The notes under the pieces: generated by a model
The model's database searches: none
The model's input: only the letters and a program-made list of their open reading frames with translations
What the model was told of the DNA's origin: nothing
Made by a program: the position numbers and the translations under genes
Shown here: positions 42,701 through 55,027 of the stretch, piece by piece
Position numbering within the stretch: position 1 is the stretch's first letter
Layout of the letters: each line of letters begins with the position of its first letter
NCBI GenBank assembly: GCA_947561585.1
Contig: CANNZV010000947.1
Coordinates: 62,001 to 126,000, forward strand
Length of the DNA: 64,000 nt
Direction of reading: 5' to 3'
From: Caprella mutica
Taxonomy: Eukaryota; Arthropoda; Malacostraca; Amphipoda; Caprellidae

Positions 42701-45043
42701 GAAGGGGCGGTAGACGAGGATTTGCGCCAGATGCTAAATAAGGTAAAACCGGTCACTATTCACTCATCTTGTTGCTGTAGTGTGTTACAGAGTATTTTTT
42801 GATGAAGTTTTCATTAAATGAAGCAAGTTTTTATGTCTCCGTATTCCAATAATCAGGTTTGTGGAGCTCTTGTTGCTTTAGTTTGTTACAGATTATTTTT
42901 GGGGGAAGATTTCATAAAATACTACTTATTTTTCGTATCACTCCACATTCCAATAATCAGAGTAGTGGTAGAGTTTAAAATAGTAGCGATGTGCCCACGC
43001 CAGACTGATGCTCAAGCTCATGACCTTGTGTGGGCAGGTGAGCGTACGATAGCTCAGGTGTTTTCATTCTTGTACCATCTGGACCATTAGTTCTATACCG
43101 CTCATGCTGTGATATTAGAAACATATGTCACTGATTTGTAGGGAACTACTTTATAGAATTTATTCTTATCCATAAACATCAATAAGAAGTTTATTATTAT
43201 TCTATTAAAAACAGTTCTCGATTCAAAAATAATTATTATCTTCAATTCTCATGAAAACGAGATAGAAAATATCATACCTGTCTTTGTTACTTTTCATCAA
43301 TCATAACCTTTTCCACAAATTCGTAAGAACATTTTACCAATAAAAATTTGCAAATCCATCTTCTGGTTACCATCATTATACTGGTTTTTCCTCTGATAGT
43401 ACACCAGTAAGTTATTTCTATTTCTATCTTTTTCTCTGATATTACACCAGTGTATGTAGGCAGACTGACGCATGCTCAAAGTTACTCAAGTTCCGGCCAA
43501 TAGATTTCAATGAAGTTGAAGACAATACCTGGAATGTGGGAGATATTTTCTTGGTACTTAAACATTTGGTTCTAGAAACAATAGGTCTTGTTTTTAGTTC
43601 TAAGTATTATTATAATAGCTTTAATATAATGAAAAATAGCAAAGAATTCTTTCAAATTGTATGGTTTTCTTAACCTTTGCATTTTATGATTTATAAGTAA
43701 ATTGCTGTTTCATTATTCCATTCCTTTAATTATCATAAATTTGATTTCGAAACAGTAATTGAATTGAATTTTCCTTTTATTTTGATACGTTCTTTCATAT
43801 CCATACATATTTGTTAAGCAAGCATTGATCTCAAACGTTTAATTATTTATTATCCACTTCATAGCGTCGATAAGATCTCATCTAGCATGGTATCAGTATC
43901 TCCTGCTACCAGTACCACTATCCCTTGATATTAATATCACTATCCCCTGATACCACTATCACTACAACCTCTTTCCATTTCAATGACACTACACTACCAG
44001 GCACCACTGTATTCCTAACATCTGGCTGTTAGAGTGGTGGTTTATCCAGCAGACAGTTCACTGTCTTAGCTGTAGTGGGCTGGGGCCAAGGTCAGCAGGT
44101 ACTATCAGAGGTACTATCTACTTTTAGCCAATAGTACTATTCATGCATGGTGTTTATTGCGAAGATGTTATTATCATATTCATAATATACTAATGAAAGA
44201 TATCTTAGCTTTCATTTCAGTCTCCAAGCCACTATTATTATATTTAAATGTGAATGAAACAATAGTAAAAGTTATAAAGATGATATAAAACTGATATAAT
44301 AGTGACATGTTATTTTGATCGAAAAAAATTGATTTTTTTTGGTATAAATACAAATTTTTTCGAAATAACCTCCAATATAATATAATTATATACAATACTA
44401 TATAATTAGTTATGATGGTATAAATTCTTTTGAATTCTGTTTCAATATTTCTCGATGAAGATAGTATTAGACAATATGAATATTACAAACTTTTAAATAT
44501 ATCTATGATTATTCTAAAATTGTGTTTACCAATTTTTTGTAAATTTTTTATAATAATTTTTTTGTAAAAATTTATCTAAAATATTCGCACAACCCAATAC
44601 TAATTCATCCTCCAAAATATAGTATAAAAATTATGAAACTAATCCATTTCGAACTAATTTGACAAAACTACCTGACGGAAAATATACAGAGAGCTTATCT
44701 CCAACACATACGATTTTTATGCCGATATATAAAGTTCACATATATAAATGGTAGTGGAATAATCACCATACCAAGAACATACCGGAGAGAAGAACTAGAA
44801 CTAGACTAGAAGAACTAGTTTGCTAATGTTCAATTAAGTGTCATGGTTATTACCACAGCCTTCATGAAGGACGTTTAGTGCGAAAAAACATCGACTCATC
44901 AGTCACTCAGATGTCGTAAGAGTCATAATCAGCGTAATTGCAATGGCATTTTAGTCGTAATGTCTTTATAGTGGGTAGTTCCTTATCGCACTGAGGAAAG
45001 ATGTGTTAAGAGTAGTTACGTACATTCCTTAAAACTGGAACTA
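39739..45043. other. AT-rich unique DNA, no gene supported
   Basis: Contains a poly-A run at 40183-40200, an ATCATCACC microsatellite at about 40650-40706, and a diverged roughly 105-bp tandem duplication at 42760-42965. Three copies of a short SGC-poor word group with ACCACTATC lie at 43890-43980, and TACTATC words recur at 44100-44135. Frames at 41150-41359 and 42818-43090 are discussed elsewhere. Confidence 0.45.
41150..41359 (-). CDS. Hypothetical 69-residue open frame
   Basis: Not recognised. The frame has a balanced, charged composition (EIEDGSTRLNK and ENGEINHLRLHAGEKA) unusual for this AT-rich area, and starts only with GTG; an in-frame TAA lies 12 bases upstream. It could be an exon or a remnant of a transposon gene. 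No partner exons or splice sites were found. It may equally be chance. Confidence 0.18.
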   Translation of the reverse strand: MNAGGEFRPKSSGSAVHEIEDGSTRLNKAFFESIENGEINHLRLHAGEKAIQTGQKTSETKALLWVHCI

Positions 45044-45287
45044 CCGAGCAGTCAATTTAACTAGTTTTACTTTCCACACATTTGTATCTCATAAATTATT
45101 ATTGCATGGTAGATACTTTATTTTATTTTTTAACGTTTAATTTTAATTGGTATCCATGATACATAAAGGTATCATGGATAGCAATGAAATTAAACGTTAA
45201 AAAATAAAATAAAGTACCTAGCTACCAATAATAATTTATGAGATACAAATGTTAGAAAAGTAAAAAGCAGTCAAATTGACTGCTTGG
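45044..45287. mobile_element. MITE family B, complete, 244 bp
   Basis: Nearly a full-length hairpin. The ends CCGAGCAGTCAATTT and AAATTGACTGCTTGG are flanked by TA (45042-45043, 45288-45289). The arms include TTTGTATCTCATAAATTATT and TTTAACGTTTAATTT and their complements. The centre at about 45151-45184 is a slightly decayed form of the GGTATCCATGATACC palindrome found in family A, although the ends differ. No coding capacity. Confidence 0.88.
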
Positions 45288-45560
45288 TATTCTGGTATTA
45301 AAATGAATGAAATGTTACATCGTTACAAATGTACCAAATACACCTTTACTTCCGTTGTTATTACTTCTTCTATAATTACTTGCTTTTTACTTCACAATTA
45401 TTCATTATAAATAATATCTGAATTCATCTCCAAACCACTGTTTCTCATTAATATTTCAGTATGATAATTAATGATCTTCAATTTCAATGAAATATCATTA
45501 ACCGTATTACTATTTTGATAATCAATAACTAGTCAATGACAACACTGGGTCATTACTATA

Positions 45561-45735
45561 GGGTTGTGACAATATGCATTTAAAATCATAGATCTTAAGA
45601 ATATCATAGACGAAACGAAAGGAAATGGTATCTAATACTATATACTTCTGGGTTAGAACGATTCAATAGTGATTAATTCTCTCCGTCTATAATAAGTTCG
45701 GGATCTATGATTTTAAACGCATATTGTCACAACCC
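45561..45735. mobile_element. MITE, third TIR family, 175 bp
   Basis: Terminal inverted repeats GGGTTGTGACAATATGCATT and CGCATATTGTCACAACCC, extending inward through AAATCATAGATC / GATCTATGATTT, with TA on both sides (45559-45560, 45736-45737). The middle is single-copy and non-coding. Consistent with a Tc1/mariner-type non-autonomous element. Confidence 0.88.
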
Positions 45736-45861
45736 TAATGATTACTAACAAAGCAGCCTGTTTATCTCAATAATATTCCCTATCAAGCTCTATCCTTCTA
45801 TTCCTACTCTCGTACCTCTCCACTCCTTTAAAATTTACACCAATCCTATGCAAAGTGAATG

Positions 45862-45889
45862 AGGTAGGGGGGAGGGGGGGGGGGAGGTA
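45862..45889 (+). repeat. G-rich run
   Basis: GGTAGGGGGGAGGGG followed by a run of Gs, with several tracts of four or more. It could form a G-quadruplex on the plus strand. No gene is adjacent. Confidence 0.6.
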
Positions 45890-46024
45890 TGAACAATGGT
45901 TGTAAATTGGGTAGAGATTATACATGAAGAGTGTTGTACGATGCAGACTGCTCGGATTGAACTTATAGTGTATCTAAAGTATGTAATAAGCAAATTCATT
46001 TGGACGGCGTTGGCCTATTTTATC

Positions 46025-46355
46025 TAGATTGTGTATTGTATTTATATAGTCACCGTGTTTACCTATATTTATTATATACTATATCTATCTATAGTCACCG
46101 TGTTTAACTATATTTATTATAAACTATATCTATAGTCACCGTGTTTAGCTATATTTATCATATACTATATCTATAGTCACCATGTTTAGCTATATTTAAT
46201 ATAAACTATATCTATAGTCACCATGTTTTACCTATATTTATTATATACTATATCTATAGTCACCATGTTTAGTTATATTTATCATATACTATATCTATCT
46301 ATAGTCATCGTGCTTACCTATATTTATCATATACTATATCTATAGTCACCATTCA
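46025..46355. repeat. Minisatellite, about 41-48-bp unit, 7-8 copies
   Basis: Units contain TATAGTCACCGTGTTTAGC and TATATTTATTATATACTATA. Length varies through ATCT insertions, and CCGTG/CCATG and TTATT/TCATT variants are mixed. Confidence 0.88.
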
Positions 46356-46904
46356 GGTTTCCATGTGACTGGAATATCAATCAAATTAACCGGCACTGGT
46401 TTTTACAGTGTTTATCAACATTCACAGCATTTGTTTTGGTGCATGGCTAGTTGTTTGGATGTTAATTTTAGTACTTGATTAATTGATGGCATTACTCGAT
46501 AGTTAATATATTCCTAGAGAATTCATTTTTTACTCTATTTTTTACTCTATTTTGCAATGAATCACATGGTATGTAATTTTGCTTCCAATGCCTGCAAGAT
46601 AGATATCTAACTCCTCCAAGGCCAATAGTGTTCTTTTCTTCTTTGAGGTTTGTAATAAATAGGTTGTTTGTTGTCAGTATTTTATAAATCTGTTTTTTCA
46701 AATGGTTAATTGATAGTTACTAGACACTTGAAAAAAAACTCTTCAACGTGTTTTGCCCATATTAACTTTTTTAATGTATTTCAAAATTCTTCAACATTAC
46801 CTATATTATTATAGTTTTTTTTTTAAATTATGCTCATGATGCTCATAGTGTTTAGAGCTCATTATTTTATTTTAAATACGGAGACGCTTATGTATATTTT
46901 ATTA
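46356..46904. other. AT-rich unique DNA
   Basis: Nothing supportable beyond short random frames. Confidence 0.45.
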
Positions 46905-47046
46905 GGTAACCATAATTCCTACAGGTATCATTGATACCAAATAAAATAACAATAACCGTCTCCTTATATTAAAGTAAAACAATCATCTACTAATAATAAT
47001 TTATGAAATGTTTGGAAAGCAAATACCAGTCAAATTGACTGTTTGG
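46905..47046. mobile_element. MITE family B, right half
   Basis: Begins with a decayed central palindrome (GGTAACCATAATTCCTACAG, then TATCATTGATACC) and continues through AATAATAATTTATGAAAT to the family B end AAATTGACTGTTTGG followed by TA (47047-47048). The left arm was not found. The 18-bp minisatellite starts within about 12 bp of this end. Confidence 0.75.
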
Positions 47047-47055
47047 TAATTCAAG

Positions 47056-47548
47056 TCCAGTGCAGTGCACTAGTCCAATGCAGTGCACTAGTCCAGTGCA
47101 GTGCACTAGTCCAATGCAGTGCACTAGTCCAGTGCAGTGCACTAGTCCAATGCAGTGCACTAGTCCAATGCAGTGCACTAGTCCAATGCAGTGCACTAGT
47201 CCAATGCAGTGCACTAGTCCAATGCAGTGTACTAGTCCAATGCAGTGTACTAGTCCAATGCAGTGTACTAGTCCAATGCAGTGCACTAGTCCAATGCAGT
47301 GCACTAGTCCAATGCAGTGTACTAGTCCAATGCAGTGCACTAGTCCAATGCAGTGTACTAGTCCAATGCAGTGCACTAGTCCAATGCACTGTACTAGTCC
47401 AATGCAGTGTACTAGTCCAATGCAGTGTACTAGTCCAATGCAGTGTACTAGCCCTATGCAGTGTACTAGTCCAATGCAGTGCACTAGTCCAATGCAGTGT
47501 ACTAGTCCAATGCAGTGTACTAGTCCAATGCAGTGTACTAGTCCAATG
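47056..47548. repeat. Minisatellite, 18-bp unit, about 27 copies
   Basis: CTAGTCCAATGCAGTGCA at an exact 18-bp period, with GTGCACT / GTGTACT and CCAATG / CCAGTG variants. The unit contains TGCA and ACTAGT palindromes. Frames stay open on both strands because 18 is a multiple of three and the unit lacks stops. These frames are not genes. Confidence 0.97.
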
Positions 47549-48835
47549 CATGCAATGCATTTTAATCTCCTATATCCTACACTGCTATCTCCTTACGACC
47601 CATTCTACTTAAAACAAAGGCCTCGTTAACAGTAATGCTTTAGAGACAATGTAAGTATCAGTGTCTATGGGACTGCATGTCCTTAAAACAAAGCCTTTTA
47701 TTAGTTAGTTTATTATTAACCACTTATGTATGTATTATTTATTCTATTAATTTTCTTTCGATTTAGAAAGACAAATTTATCCATTAATATTCTATTATTT
47801 ATTAGTTAGTTTTATTATTAACCATGTATTTGTATGTATTATAAATTTTATTCATTTTGTTTTGGTTTAGTAAGAAAATATTTATCAATTAAAAATGGAT
47901 ATTTATCACTAATCTGTCATTTAAATTAATATTTAATACACATTTGTTTAGGAGATTGCAACAGTACTCGGAAAGTGCGTGTTCAGAGGTCAGATTGGGT
48001 TATGTCCAATTTAATCTCCACTTTCCGTGTACTTTGAGTGTCCAAGTCCTGTGAAAAGTACTTGTATTTCTGTGTATTATCATTCTCTTAGAAATGAATG
48101 GTAACTGATGTAATTCACATATTTCTATTATAGCAATATGTTTTAATTATATAATTAATTATATATTTTAATTATGTAATTTCATCTTAACTACAACATA
48201 TTATTTGAGCTCAATTTTCCTCTTTTAATGTATCTGACCCAAGCAAGTAACCTGTAACTGTGTGCTTTTGGCAACATCTCAGCTGTTTGATAGCATTAGG
48301 TTATTTATAGGCAATCTATATATCGATACTTTCCTTGCTTTATGTTAAATAATGTAACTCTATTTAATTGTATTGAATTTATATATTGAAACTTTCTGCT
48401 ATTTTATATGACGAATAATTAAATAATGTATCAGTTATATTTGGTAATTTATGCTACGAAATTTCCTTCATAAGTAGATTTATATGACAGAAAATTATAT
48501 TCTTAAATGTTTAACTAAATAAATAACACACTTAAATTAATAAAGTAATTTAGCAATGAAATAGTGCTTATATTTATATAAGTTTTATTCATTTAGAAAC
48601 AACACCGTAATGATAATTATATCTTGCCTCAAATCATTGCCAATGGTCTACATTTTCCCCTCGGTGTAAAACATCTTAGATTGTGTGTGTCACCATAATA
48701 AAGAGGGGTCGTCGCCCCTCTCTCCCCTCTAACTCTCATAGGAATACCATTGAAGGGATATTAGACACTCAATTCTCGTAGGAATAGCATTGACAGCAAA
48801 TTCTAAACATGTCTCTGTGTGTTTAAGATTGCGTT
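47549..48835. other. AT-rich unique DNA
   Basis: No gene. A diverged direct repeat of about 100 bp is visible at 47700-47860 (TTATTAGTTAGTTT, then ATTATTAACCA). A CCCCTC/GAGGGG hairpin-prone patch lies at 48703-48728. Confidence 0.45.
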
Positions 48836-49078
48836 AAATAGTGTCATATGACACACTTAATAGTGTCAAATGACACACTTAATTGTGTCAAATGACACAC
48901 TTAATAGTGTCATATGACACACTTAATAGTGTCATATGACACACTTAATTGTGTCAAATAACACACTTAATAGTGTCATATGACACACTTAATGGCGTCA
49001 AATGACACACTTATCAGTGTCAAATGAAACACTTAACAGTGTCAATTGACACACTTAACCGTGTCAAATGACACATTT
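48836..49078. repeat. Minisatellite, 22-bp palindromic unit, 11 copies
   Basis: ACACTTAATAGTGTCATATGAC at a 22-bp period. Each unit centres on TGTCATATGACA or TGTCAAATGACA, the former a perfect 12-bp palindrome, and CACTTAATAGTG is another inverted repeat. The array as DNA or RNA could fold into a chain of hairpins. Confidence 0.93.
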
Positions 49079-49920
49079 ACCACACAGTCACTTCTAAGAT
49101 GTTGCCGTACCATTTCCCAACACTAATGGTGTCACTTTCTTTGAAGGCTAATTATATCAATGAAAGAGACGTTAGATGCTTTCAACTAATCTGTGAAGCC
49201 ATTATCTTTGCACTTACATCTGCAGGTTGTGTGTACTATTTGTAAGCCATTTGTAAACAAAGTGTTCACTGAAACTGTGCTGCATAGTGTCAACCGTTCA
49301 CTCTTACACTTATTTAAGTGACGGATGGTTGTTTCAAGAATCATATGAACATAATTTTCACTTCTAGAGACGAAATTGTTCAATAAAGTATCACTTGATT
49401 CACACCATGGAATGAAACTTAAAAAAAAAACATTAAAAATAGTGAGATTTTAATTTCTAAACCATTAGAAAATCTTTGGAATTATTACCTTTTAGAAAAA
49501 AATCGAATTTTCTCTCGAATATTTTCCGAGTAAATATAATATATTTCAATATAATCATTGAAGCCATTTACAAAATTATCAGAAAGGTTTGCCAAGCGTA
49601 TTATTAGGTTAGTGTAACGGACAAACAGATAGTAACTGCTCTTTTTTAAATAGTTTGCTGATGAAATATATATATGTATATTTACTTATTTTTCTTTCCT
49701 ATCTCGTGTTTACTTACATTACTATATCTTAGAAAAACTGTCAAGACATTAGTACCTTGCAAAGTGTGCATTGTCTTGAGAGATTTTTTTCTAGATTCAA
49801 TTCAGTGCAAAGTTCTGCTGCTGATGCATTTCTGTTTACACTAACTGATGTAAACACTCATTGTTGATAATAAGAGTAATATAACAAATGCTTGGGTATC
49901 ATGAGAAAAGGGACACTGCT
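49079..49920. other. AT-rich unique DNA
   Basis: No supportable gene. The 65-codon minus frame at 49186-49383 shows a CRCKCK word but no recognised domain. Confidence 0.4.
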
Positions 49921-50125
49921 TTGTATGTACAGTAACTGCATTGCTTGAACAGTAACAGCATTGCTTGAACAGTAACTGCATTGCTTGTACAATAACTGAA
50001 TTGTTTGTGCAATAACAGCATTGCTTGAACAGTAACTGCATTGCTTGCTCCGTAACTGCATTGTTTGTACGATAACTGCATTGCCTGTACAATAACTGCA
50101 TTGCCTGTACATTAACTGCATTATA
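49921..50125. repeat. Minisatellite, 20-bp unit, 10 copies
   Basis: CAGTAACTGCATTGCTTGAA at a 20-bp period with TTGAA/TTGTA and CAG/CAA variants. The minus-strand open frames over it read QLLYKQCSYCS-type repeats and are not considered genes. Confidence 0.92.
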
Positions 50126-51377
50126 TATACATTTTTCATTCATATTATAGTCATTCCATTGAATTATCATCATAGGATTACCCACGCACTTTAAAATGGT
50201 GACATAAAGAGTTTTTCTAGGTATAGGTGTGAGGTTTATTAGGTACCTATATATATAATATATACTTATATATGTGGCGTAGGTGTAGCTTGCCAACTGC
50301 GTGTGTAGCAACTGAAATGTTTGCATTGTCTGTTCTTAACTAATTAGAATATTATGTTAATATAATGCAGTTATTTATATTATTCTATAGTGCTGTTACT
50401 AATGTATGCTATGACATTACAGTTATTCATATTAGTAAACAACATACTGTTAATAGTCTGTTTTTTATCATTTTATGCTGCTCATATCCTGCGAATTAGA
50501 AGGAAATATGTTTTGCTTTTATTACTAACAAAAGAGAAAAGTAAATCCTAGAATACGAACATATAATTATTTGCACTTCAACAGATTTTGACCCTAATTT
50601 TTTCTAACATCTTAGTTTAGGATGTTAGATATGTATAATGTTTGCGTATTTTACATTGTAATTAATTTTGAATAATATAATGTCACTAAATTCAAAAACA
50701 TATTAAAATTATTATTTCTTAAAAATGTTAATTGGTAAAAATAGTCTTTAGCTACACAATTCCTTATATAAAATATTTAAAATTCTTCATGATGTGCTAA
50801 AATGTTTAGATTGTATCTTATTATATCAGTTACAGATTTATCTTAGGAGGCTTTATGAGTTATTTGTCTGAGACATGAGTGTTCATCCATTAGAAGATTC
50901 CTTAGATGTTTTTACATCTAAAAGAACTCTAAAAACCTCTATTAGATACCTCTAAAGTGCCTATTTGACTTTGATTTATTTTACAGTTATTTATTCGCTA
51001 GTACTCAGCTTGTGTACAACTTTTCAATGCCTTTCTTTTCATTGTAACATAGAATGAATTAATTCAACAGATCATTTAGAATCAATACAATGTTCAAATA
51101 ACCAAACCGAAGAAAGGGTCGGTATTACTATACCTGTAATTGGTCATTAACTACATGAACATGGTTAAGGTATGGGACTGTGAATTAAACAATACCATTC
51201 TCCTTTATTATAATTCACTACACCATCTTATTTCTATAGTTACCTGCACGACTCAATTGTTTTACCATACAAAGTATTAATATTCGATTAATTCATAATT
51301 ATAATTTATTCAATTTGAGCACGAGTGGAAATAACGTTTGACTTTTGAAAAAAAAAATCCTTATCCTTTTAAAATTA
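50126..51377. other. AT-rich unique DNA
   Basis: No coding frame of note. Nothing else recognised. Confidence 0.45.
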
Positions 51378-52680
51378 CAACAGTGCTAAAGTGTTAACAG
51401 TGCTAAAGTGTTAACAGTGCTAAAGTGTTAACAGTGCTAAAGTGTTAACACTGCTAAAGTGTTAACAGTGCTAAAGTGTTAATAGTGCTATAGTGTTAAC
51501 AGTGCTAAAGTGTTAACAGTGCTAATGTGTTAACAGTGCTAAAGTGTTAACAGTGCTATAAAGTGTTAACAGTGCTAAAGTGTTAACAGTGCTCAAGTGT
51601 TAACAGTGCTAAAGTGTTAGCAGTGCTAAAGTGTTAACAGTGCTATAAAGTGTTAACAGTGCTATAAAGTGTTAACAGTGCTAAAGTGTTAACAGTGCTA
51701 AAGTGTTAACAGTGCTAAAGTGTTAACAGTGCTAAAGTGTTAACAGTGCTAAAGTGTTAACAGTGCTAAAGTGTTAACAGTGCTCAAGTGTTAACAGTGC
51801 TAAAGTGTTAACAGTGCTATAAAGTGTTAACAGTGCTATAAAGTGTTAACAGTGCTAAAGTGTTAACAGTGCTAAAGTGTTAACAGTGCTAAAGTGTTAA
51901 CAGTGCTAAAGTGTTAACAGTGCTAAAGTGTTAACAGTGCTAAAGTGTTAACAGTGCTATAAAGTGTTAACAGTGCTAAAGTGTTAACAGTGCTAAAGTG
52001 TTAACAGTGCTAAAGTGTTAACAGTGCTAAAGTGTTAACAGTGCTATAAAGTGTTAACAGTGCTAAAGTGTTAACAGTGCTAAAGTGTTAACAGTGCTAA
52101 AGTGTTAACAGTGCTCAAGTGTTAACAGTGCTCAAGTGTTAACAGTGCTAAAGTGTTAACAGTGCTAAAGTGTTAACAGTGCTAAAGTGTTAACAGTGCT
52201 AAAGTGTTAACAGTGCTAAAGTGTTAACAGTGCTATAAAGTGTTAACAGTGCTAAAGTGTTAACAGTGCTAAAGTGTTAACAGTGCTATAAAGTGTTAAC
52301 AGTGCTAAAGTGTTAACAGTGCTAAAGTGTTAACAGTGCTAAAGTGTTAACAGTGCTATAAAGTGTTAACAGTGCTAAAGTGTTAACAGTGCTAAAGTGT
52401 TAACAGTGCTAAAGTGTTAACAGTGCTCAAGTGTTAACAGTGCTCAAGTGTTAACAGTGCTAAAGTGTTAACAGTGCTAAAGTGTTAACAGTGCTAAAGT
52501 GTTAGCAGTGCTAAAGTGTTAGCAGTGCTAAAGTGTTAACAGTGCTAAAGTGTTAACACTGCTAAAGTGTTAACAGTGCTAAAGTGTTAGCAGTGCTAAA
52601 GTGTTAACAGTGCTAAAGTGTTAACAGTGCTAAAGTGTTAACAGTGCTATAAAGTGTTAACAGTGCTAATTCGTTAACAC
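51378..52680. repeat. Minisatellite, 17/19-bp unit, about 75 copies
   Basis: AACAGTGCTAAAGTGTT (17 bp) with a 19-bp variant carrying TATAAAG and a 17-bp variant carrying TCAAG. The order of variants repeats in blocks (for example two 19-bp units followed by six standard units, twice), so segments of many units have been copied together. The unit is a quasi-palindrome (AACA...TGTT). It is the largest array in the window. Confidence 0.97.
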
Positions 52681-53518
52681 TCTCTCAATCACACCACAGA
52701 GTGTACCTGTCCATATCAATCAGAAAGGCTATTATGATATAAATTTATTTTATATTAACTAAACAGTTCAATCATCAGTTATATTTTCACTCATTTTCTA
52801 ATTTCTTCACAGCATCAATTCAATATATATCACAGTAATCAATCTAAATTCTCTTCACATTAGTATGATGTTCAATCAGTCTCTACCTATCGAATATGTT
52901 CCTATATAAGGATATCTTCCATTATATGCTGAGTAATATGATCTCGAGTGAACAGAACACTTTTTGGCGGTACCTTTTAAACATGATTGTAATGTAAATG
53001 TTATATGAATATCTAGTGCAAGATACAGGAGTCTATCGTATACTTGAATAGAACATATCTAATTTTGATCATTCCTTCTACTATCAACTTACTCACGAAT
53101 GATTTGGAATACAAAATTACTTGTGTTTAATATCTCTATCTTTACTAAAAACTATTTACTATTGATTACATATTTGTTTTCTAACATCTGTTATGGCAGC
53201 CTCATTGTACATCACAAGTGTCAGTCCTTACTTGTCACGCATCGTTAGCTGTATCCTCTGGTACCACATTTAGTAACTTGTTTCCAATGCAGGTATATTG
53301 AGGTGATTAATATGCATACACTCTTTTTAACACTTGTGCAGTGTGGGAGAGAAGTCCTACCTATGCTGTACTGCATCCTTGCTATTTTCTCTCCTTTTTA
53401 TTCATTGCAAAAAAGCACAATAGAGTAATAATTCTATATGCAAGATAATGTCGCTTATTTCTTCATACTGGAATATGGAACACTAGAAAACAAAAATAAA
53501 TAAATATTGTGTATTTAT
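52681..53518. other. AT-rich unique DNA
   Basis: Nothing supportable. Confidence 0.45.
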
Positions 53519-54130
53519 GATATTTCAAACTATAATACCGTTCATCTAGGATACTTCAAACCACAATACCGTTTATCTAGGATACTTCAAGCCATAATAC
53601 CGTTTATCTAGGATACTTTAAACCACAATACCGTTTATCTAGGATACTTTAAACCATAATAACGTTTATCTAGGATAATTCAAACCATAATACCGTTTAT
53701 CTAGGATACTTCAAACCATAATACCGTGTATCTATGATACTTCAAACCATAATACCGTTTATCTATGATACTTCAAGCCATAATACCGTTTATCTAGGAT
53801 ACTTCAATCCACAATACCGTTTATCTAGGATACTTCAAACCATAATACCGTGTATCTATGATACTTCAAACCATAATACCGTTTATCTATGATACTTCAA
53901 GCCATAATACCGTTTATCTATGATACTTCAATCCACAATACCGTTTATCTAGGATACTTTAAACCATAATAACGTTTATCTAGGATAATTCAAACCATAA
54001 TACCGTTTATCTAGGATAATTCAAACCACAATACCGTTTATCTAGGATACTTTAAACCATAATAACGTTTATCTAGGATAATTCAAACCATAATACCGTT
54101 TATCTAGGATACTTCAAACCATCATACCGT
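53519..54130. repeat. Minisatellite, 31-bp unit with higher-order blocks
   Basis: About 20 units of 31 bp containing GATACTTCAAACCATAATAC and CGTTTATCTAG. Four consecutive variant units (about 124 bp, beginning near 53705) recur with only a G/T difference from about 53829. A second block with GATACTTTAAACC followed by GATAATTCAAACC appears three times. Confidence 0.95.
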
Positions 54131-54572
54131 AAGATAAACGTAACGCATCAAGTAAAACAAATAGAGCTCTATAAATATGGTTACCGCTGATCGTTCGCTG
54201 CGTGACATGTTGATCATAGGTGTCATTTGCGATCATTTCCGCCCTGTGATCTATGATCAGTCATCAAAATCTATCACTTCGCATTATACTTTTATGATGT
54301 CAATGGATTATTGTCAGGTTTGTAGATTTAGAAGGCTAGTTATTATCTGTAATATCTTTGACTCGATATTATAGTGTGAAGGAGGTATAGAATAATGTGA
54401 TCATTAATTGTAACTGTGACCAACTGATCATAACTGCATGGGGTGATCATATCATCACTATGTTACATATCATAACTTTCAATATAATGTTTTCTTTTCA
54501 ATTGTACTATTTTCCATTTAATTGATTGACAACTCCTAATAAAATTGAACTCAGTAAAATAACATATATATA
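54131..54572. other. Unique DNA with TGATCAT words
   Basis: Several TGATCA-type palindromic words (GTTGATCATAGG, GTGATCTATGATCAG, GGTGATCATATC) are scattered here without a regular period. The 65-codon frame at 54177-54374 overlaps them and shows no motif. Confidence 0.4.
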
Positions 54573-54716
54573 GGTTAAGTTACGAATTATCGGTAGGTTT
54601 CACATTTTCTGTCATATAAGATAACGATTTAATAATATGTTTAAATTTTAATTATTATAACAGTTATTTTTATATGACCGAAGATGTGAAACCGACCAAT
54701 AATTCAGGACTTACCC
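54573..54716. mobile_element. MITE family A copy, 144 bp
   Basis: Ends GGTTAAGTTACGAATTATCG and AATTCAGGACTTACCC with TA on both sides (54571-54572, 54717-54718). Arms include ATATGACCGAAGATGTGAAA. No central GGTATCC palindrome. Confidence 0.88.
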
Positions 54717-55027
54717 TAGTTATTATATATATCACATAATCTAAGTCCTAGCAGCATATGGCAAATTGGGCATTTCTTTTTTATTTCGTACACTTAAAGG
54801 CTTCTGGAGGAAATTAAGATAGTAACGGAAATAACCAGGACTATTAATTACCCGGTAGTGACCTATTTACCGGCCCTTAATTTACCGGTAGCCTATGCAA
54901 TTTTCTGGTACATGTTATGTCCCTTCAACAATATACTTTTAGAGATATATCAATAATTATAGGTTATCATATTTACGTTGATAATAATTAACTAATATGC
55001 TTATATTAATTTCAATAGTTTCGAATG

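Noticed and set aside
42818..43090. 90-codon plus frame
   Set aside because: Lies across a diverged local tandem duplication. No motif, and the composition is uneven.
47043..47629. Long frames on both strands (up to 189 codons)
   Set aside because: 18-bp minisatellite with no stops in the unit. Frames open on both strands at once show it is not selected as protein.
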